Origin: Spinacia oleracea
Taxonomy: Eukaryota; Streptophyta; Magnoliopsida; Caryophyllales; Amaranthaceae
Length of the DNA stretch: 64,000 bases
NCBI RefSeq assembly: GCF_020520425.1
Contig: NC_079489.1
Span: 81,660,810-81,724,809, forward strand
Direction of reading: 5' to 3'
The notes beneath the pieces were generated by a model. The model saw only the letters and a program-made list of their open reading frames with translations. It did not search any database and was not told where the DNA came from. Every line of letters begins with the position of its first letter. Position 1 is the stretch's first letter. The position numbers and the translations under genes were made by a program. Shown here piece by piece: positions 58,627 to 64,000 of the stretch.

Positions 58627-59487
58627 GTCTCCCACTTGTCCTTAGGGACAAGTGTGCATTGCTTAATTCCTTTGTCGCTTGATGCTTGCTCATGAACATA
58701 AGGTAAGAGTACCCATCCTTATTATGTCCAGAGGTATTTCTCTGTTTCAGGGTTCAACTGATCAAATAAACAGATAATCATAGCCTATGATTCATCCGAG
58801 CATGGCCATGTATTTTACAGTTTCTAGCTCTCCGAGTGGACTTGTACAACTTTCAGCATCTCATCCCGATTTATGGGAGGACAATCCCAATCTTGTGATC
58901 TTGAGGTTAGACTTCGTTTGATAGGTGATTACCTAAGCGTTGCCGTTATGGTCTCCTTTTACGGTGCGACGGTTGACAACGTCAAAGTAACCAGTTCTCA
59001 AACAAGTAATCTCAAATCACTCAGGTATTGAGGATTAGTGTCTAATAATGTAATGAAATTTTCTTATGACAGATTTTCATCTCTTAAAGTAAAGTTTCAT
59101 AGGTCTGTCTGATACTAGTCTTTTCAAATTAAGTATCTATGCAAATGATTGCGATATTGCCATGTCCACATAGTTCAAGAAATAGAACTACAAGTCTTCT
59201 TGCATTCTAGTCGTCTAGCATTTTCTATGCATCCACCATTATAGAAAACTTTCGACCAGAGACCATTTTTCAACGTTTTGACATTCAAGTTCACTTGATA
59301 GACATTTCTTAGTCACAGGACTGGTCTTGACAGTCTACCTTGAATATATCGTCAAATTGAAGGGACTCATCATTTAATAACCCACAAAATTAAATGGAAA
59401 AATGAATTGTATTCATTTATATGAATGGTTAACTAAAATTTTTTACAAAGTCCTAAACTCTAAAAATTTAAACATTAATTAAGGACA
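58627..59487 (-). other. Copia untranslated region (minus, copy 2)
   Basis: Counterpart of 23811-24694 with the polypurine tract next to the LTR. No gene. Confidence 0.75.
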
Positions 59488-60254
59488 TCAAAGCCATTCT
59501 CCAACATGCTTGATTCCCATAGCTGGAGTGTGCGAGTTGTGCTTCGCCTGCGGCAGAAGTTTAGTTAATGGATCTAAGATATTGTCGTCAGTTCCAATCT
59601 TGCTTATCTCGACTTCTTTTCTTTCAACGAACTTTCGTAGAAGGTGAAATCTACGAAGTACATGCTTGACTCTCTGGTAGTTTCTAGGCTCCTTTGCCTG
59701 TGAAATAGCTCCGTTATTGTCACAATAAAGAGCTATTGGTCCTTTAATGGAGAGGACTGCACCAGGTTCACCTATGAACTTCCTGAGCCAAATAGCTTCC
59801 TTTGCTGCTTCATGTGCAGCAATGTACTCCGGTTCAGTTGTAGAATCCGCAATGGTGCTCTGCTTAGCACTTTTCCAGCTTACTGCACCTCCGCTGAGGC
59901 AGAAGACAAACCCAGACTGTGATCTGAAATCATCCTTGTCGGTTTTGAAACTTGCGTCTGTATAGCCTTTAAAAATTAATTCATCATCTCCACCACAGAC
60001 CAGGAAATCATCTTTGTGTCTTTTCAGGTACTTCAGAATATTCTTGGCAACAGTCCAATGTGCCTCTCCTGGGTCTGAATGGTATCTGTTCGTAGCACTG
60101 AGTGCGTACGCAACATCCGGGCGTGTACATATCATAGCATACATTATTGAACCAATCAATGATGCATATGGAATCCCACTCATTCGTCTACGCTCATCCA
60201 GTGTTTTTGGGCACTGAGTCTTGCTTAGAGTCATTCCATGAGATATGGGTAGGT
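59488..60254 (-). pseudogene. Copia RNase H domain (copy 2), open to the natural stop
   Basis: Open from MTLSKTQCPK through SIMYAMICTRPDVAYAL, KGYTDASF, STTEPEYIAAHEA, YCDNNGA to HVGEWL and the stop, so the C-terminus lost in copy 1 is kept here. The usual TEAEY motif reads TEPEY. The frame is separated from RT by the shared TGA after DSK. Confidence 0.9.
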
Positions 60255-61131
60255 AGCCTCATTTGGAGTCTGCCATATTGAACCTTTCAAGCACCTTATT
60301 GATATAAGTGCTTTGACTAAGTCCAATCATCTTTTTAGATCTATCTTTGTAAATCTTGATGCCTAGTATGTACTGTGCTTCTCCTAGATCCTTCATCGAA
60401 AAACATTTCCCAAGCCAAATCTTGACAGAGTTCATCATAGGAATGTCATTTCCGATAAGTAATATGTCGTCGACATATAATACTAGAAAAGAAATTTTGC
60501 TCCCACTGACCTTCTTGTATACACAAGATTCGTCTGCGTTCTTGACGAATCCAAAGTTAGTGACTGCTTCATCAAAACGTATATTCCAGCTCCTTCATGC
60601 TTGCTTCAATCCATAAATGGATTTCTTAAGGTTGCATACCTTTTTAGAATTCTTTGGATCCTCAAAACCCTCAGGCTGTGTCATAAACACAGTTTCTGTT
60701 AAAACGCCGTTTAAGAAAGCGGTTTTGACATCCATCTGCCATATTTCATAATCGTAATATGCAGCGATTGCTAATATTATCCGAATAGACTTTAGCATTG
60801 CAACTGGTGAAAAGGTTTCATCGTAATCCACGCCGTGGACTTGCATGTAACCTTTTGCATTCAATCTAGCTTTGAAAAGTTCTAGTTTCCTATCCTTGTC
60901 TTTTTTCAGTTTGAAAACCCATTTGCTTCCTATGGCTTGGTAGCCATCTGGAAAATCGACCAAATCCCAAACTTGGTTTTCAGACATGGAGTCTAATTCA
61001 GATTGCATGGCTTCTTGCCATTGCTTGGAGCTAGGGCTCATCATAGCTTGTTTGTAAGTCGCAGGTTCATCGCTTTCCAACAATAGAACTTCATGGCTCT
61101 CGTTCGTTAAAATACCTAAGTATCTTTCCGG
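60255..61131 (-). pseudogene. Copia reverse transcriptase domain (copy 2)
   Basis: Same motifs as 25440-26291 (KWVFKLKKDKD, DYDETFSPVA, WQMDVKTAFLNG, LYVDDILLIGND). A TGA replaces the Ser codon in GLKQASRSW (near 60597), splitting the frame; copy 1 is intact there. RARL and other substitutions show independent decay. Confidence 0.9.
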
Positions 61132-62280
61132 TTGAGACCTATATCTCTGCGATCTACGCGGGGTTACATTTCTAGTTGGTTCTTGATTCTCACCAGATAC
61201 TTCTAAAGATCTATGAGTTTCAACCTGAATGTCATATTGAGCATTCTCTAGAGTTTATTGTTCGACTCGAAGTTTTTCGAGGTCTACTTTTCTCCCACTT
61301 GTCATTTTGGAAATGTGATCTCTTTCCAAAAAGATACCATCTCGAGCAATAAACACCTTGTTCTCATATGTATTGTAGAAGTAATACCCCTTTATTTCCT
61401 TTGGATAGCCCACAAGGATACATTTGTCAGATTTTGGTTGAAGTTTATCTGAAATTAATCGTTTGTTGTATACTTCACAACCCCAAATCTTAAGAAAAGA
61501 CACATTTGGAGGCTTTCCAAACCATAACTCATATGGAGTCTTTTCGACAACTTAATTTAGATGGAGCTCTATTTAGTGTGAGTGCAGCTGTGTTTAGTGC
61601 ATGTCCCCAAAATTCTATTGGAAGTTCGGCCTGACCCATCATTGATCTAACCATGTCTAGCAAGGTCTTGTTCCTCCATTCTGACACACCGTTCCATTGA
61701 GGTGTTCCGGGAGGAGTCAATTCTGATAGAATTCCACAATCTTTCAGACGGTCATCAAATTCATAGCTTAGATATTCACCGCCTCTATCAGACCGCAGTG
61801 CCTTAATCTTCTTACCTAACTAATTCTCTACTTCACTCTGAAATTCCTTGAATTTGGCAAATGATTCAGACTTATGCTTCATTAGGTAGACATAACCATA
61901 TCTACTGAAGTCATCAGTGAAAGTGATAAAGTAGCTGAAACCACCTCTAGCATTTGAACTCATAGGTCCACATACATCTGTATGGATTAAACCCAATAGA
62001 TCAGTTGCTCTTTCTCCAGTTTAGAGAAAGGTTGCTTTGTCATTTTTCCAAGTAAGCATGATTCGCACTTACCATAATCCTCTACGTCAAATGGTTCTAG
62101 AATTCCTTCTTTTTGAAGTCTTTCTATGCGCTTCATGTTAATATGGCCTAATCGACAATGCCACAGATAGGCGCGATCTGAATCATTCTTTTTGGTCTTT
62201 TTGGTATTTATGTTATAAACTTGTTTTTCGTGATCTAGTAAATAAAGTACATTGACTAATCTAGCAGATCCATAAAACAT
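61132..62280 (-). pseudogene. Copia integrase region (copy 2)
   Basis: WHCRLGHINMKRI, CESCLLGKMTKQPF (the Cys lost in copy 1 is present), HTDVCGPM, FTDDFSRYGYVYL, TPQWNGVSEWRNKTLL and FLKIWGCEVYNKR. A one-base loss near 62018 shifts the frame after FSKLEKE. The frameshift after LNRAPSK and the TAA after RVEQ are the same as in copy 1. Confidence 0.88.
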
Positions 62281-63130
62281 CTCTTTAAAATAAAACGAGC
62301 AACTATTGTCTTTTATTAAAAAGGAAATCCCTTAGCATCTAAGCAAAAAACAGAAATGATGTTTTTAGTAAGACTTGGAACATGGAAGCATTCTTCCAGT
62401 TCCAAAACTATCCCAGAGGTCAACGACAAATAATAAGTTCCTACAGCTAATGCAGCAATCCTTGCTCCATTTCACACTCGTAGGTCGACTTCACCCTTCC
62501 TTAATCTTATACTTCTTCTTACTCCCCGTGAATTGGAACATAAGTGTGAGCCACAACCTGTATCTAATACCCAAGAAGTTGAATTTGCAAGTATACAGTC
62601 TATAACAAAAAATACCTGAAGATGGAACGACCGTCCCGTTCTTCTCATCTTCCTTAAGCTTCAAGCAATCTCTCTTCCAATGCCCCTTCTTCTTACAGTA
62701 GAAGCATTCAGATTCAGAAGTGGGTTGGCTCACCTTCTTCTTTTCAGACTTGGTGCCGCCAGTTTGCTTAGTTGGGCTGGCCTTCTTGCCACCTTTCTTG
62801 GAATTCCTCTTCTTGCCAGATTTCTTGAACTTGCCCCCACGCACCATAAGCACATCTTGCTTATCACTTTTGAGCGTCTTTTCAGCGGTCTTCAGCATAT
62901 CGTGAAGCTCAGTGAGCGTTTTGTCTAGACTTTTCATACTGTAGTTCAGCTTGAACTGATCATACCCGTTATGAAGAGAATGGAGGATGGTGTCTACAGC
63001 CATTTCCTGAGAGAATTGCTGATCCAGCTGACTCATATTCTCAATGAGTCCAATCATTTTGAGAACATGTGGACTTACGGGATCGCCTTTCTTAAGCTTG
63101 GTCTCAAGAATTTGCCTATGAGTCTCGAAT
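62281..63130 (-). pseudogene. Copia gag-protease region (copy 2), single knuckle
   Basis: Encodes LDQQFSQEMAVDTILHSL, ELHDMLKTAEKTL, the Lys-rich segment and one zinc knuckle CFYCKKKGHWKRDC, then a frameshift in an A run after VPSSGIF (near 62612), with the protease motif DTGCGSHLC in another frame. The 263-bp duplication of copy 1 is absent. Upstream of about 63130 gag is missing, as in copy 1. Confidence 0.85.
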
Positions 63131-64000
63131 CTTTCTTAAACTTAAGGCTCTTACTATGTTGGTTAGATTTTAAGTGAACTAAAATCCTTAATCACGCAAC
63201 ATAATCAAGCCATAATCTCATGCATAATTAAGACATATTTAAAGCAATAAATAACTTAAAGCATGCATAAGATATAAATGTGATCTAGTATGGCCCGACT
63301 TCATCTAGAAGCTTCAACTTCAAACTCCGTCTTGAAAATGGATTGAAAACTCCGTCTTGAATTTCACCATGGGGGGCGCCATTTTCTTCAAATATGATAA
63401 GCTATAATTGAAACTAATTACAACTATTTGATGGTACGCAAACCATATTTAAAATTAAAAACTTTGGTGCATTAGACCAAATTTACATTCAAATTAATGG
63501 TACGCATACCATATTTTCTATCCTATTTGGGCTATACTAGTCACTTTCCATAACCAGCAAAACAGTACATTTACAATATACCATTCACCCATTCATTTAT
63601 TAATGAATGACCCACATAGCAAGTTAGTAGAACATATTATGCATCACATAAACATTTGCAACAACTAATTAAGGCTTCCAATAATCTACAAATTATTCAA
63701 TCCTTATTAGTTCTAATCGAGTTGTTTTAACCTTAAAGGAATGTAGACCTAATCAAGAGTTTAATGACTAAAAGCTCCCACTAAAACCAAGAAATTTACA
63801 TGCTTTAAAAATTTTAAACATAAAATTGTATTTCTGAGTCCAACCGAAAACTTACAAATTTAATTAAAATTTAAAGCTCATATAAAATATTATTTAAACC
63901 CTTTATTTTATTTTCAGTTGATTAAAATTAATTAATTTAAATTTTATCAAGGTTTTAATTTTAGTAAAATAATTAGTATAAATAAATTTATAATAATTAA
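63131..64000 (-). other. AT-rich copia leader (copy 2, partial)
   Basis: Matches 28625-29470 of copy 1 closely. No gene is visible; the GC-rich island of copy 1 would begin just beyond the window. Confidence 0.7.

Larger units (their letters stand above)
57438..64000 (-). mobile_element. Minus-strand copia, copy 2, cut by window end
   Basis: Same insertion as 22614-32118: the left flank tagtctc and LTR border are the same and so are several coding defects. The 3' LTR is 57438-58626. RNase H, RT, integrase, protease and gag remnants follow leftwards on the minus strand, then the AT-rich leader to the window end. The 5' LTR lies beyond. Confidence 0.93.

Overview
The window is nuclear plant DNA made almost wholly of transposable elements nested in and beside one another. 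GT-AG introns, plant CACTA and Ty1/copia elements, AT-rich intergenic sequence and tRNA-Met-type primer sites support this. A eudicot is likely, and the copia family would fit beet/spinach/quinoa relatives, but that is a guess. I see no complete ordinary host gene and no rRNA or CRISPR. I see only one degraded tRNA-like stretch.

Layout. (1) 1-859: the tail of a copia LTR and its flank, a near-identical copy of 17047-17905. (2) 860-15072: an autonomous-type CACTA (En/Spm) element. It has a TNP2 transposase gene (2945-6220), a palindromic 74-bp satellite (about 7100-8220), a 12-exon Ulp1-type (C48) protease gene (8562-12292), an 11-copy 161-bp tandem array (12528-14190) and hairpin-rich subterminal repeats. 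Its right end is clipped and joins directly to copia pol sequence. (3) 15073-17258: the 3' end of a plus-strand copia element with its LTR. (4) 17259-22613: a mosaic of gene and element fragments, including a signal-peptide exon, a LINE RT piece and a phosducin-like exon. (5) 22614-32118: a full-length but dead minus-strand copia element with a perfect 5-bp target duplication. (6) 32119-47968: unique sequence with MITEs, an LTR remnant, and a SIRE-like LTR that carries a nested copia (37069-42944) and a non-autonomous CACTA (44101-45124). (7) 47969-64000: a 5'-truncated plus-strand copia followed by a second copy of blocks 3-5, cut off by the window end.

The main architectural point is the duplication. 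Blocks 3-5 recur at an offset of about 34.47 kb, with shared insertion sites, shared stop codons and a shared frameshift. The start of the window is a third partial copy, ending exactly at the CACTA left terminus. The CACTA element therefore sits at a rearrangement junction between repeat copies.

The genes work only as selfish elements. TNP2 would cut and paste the CACTA element. The Ulp1-like gene is its usual accessory partner and carries one frameshift. The copia gag-pol reading frames are all broken, so any movement would need proteins supplied in trans.
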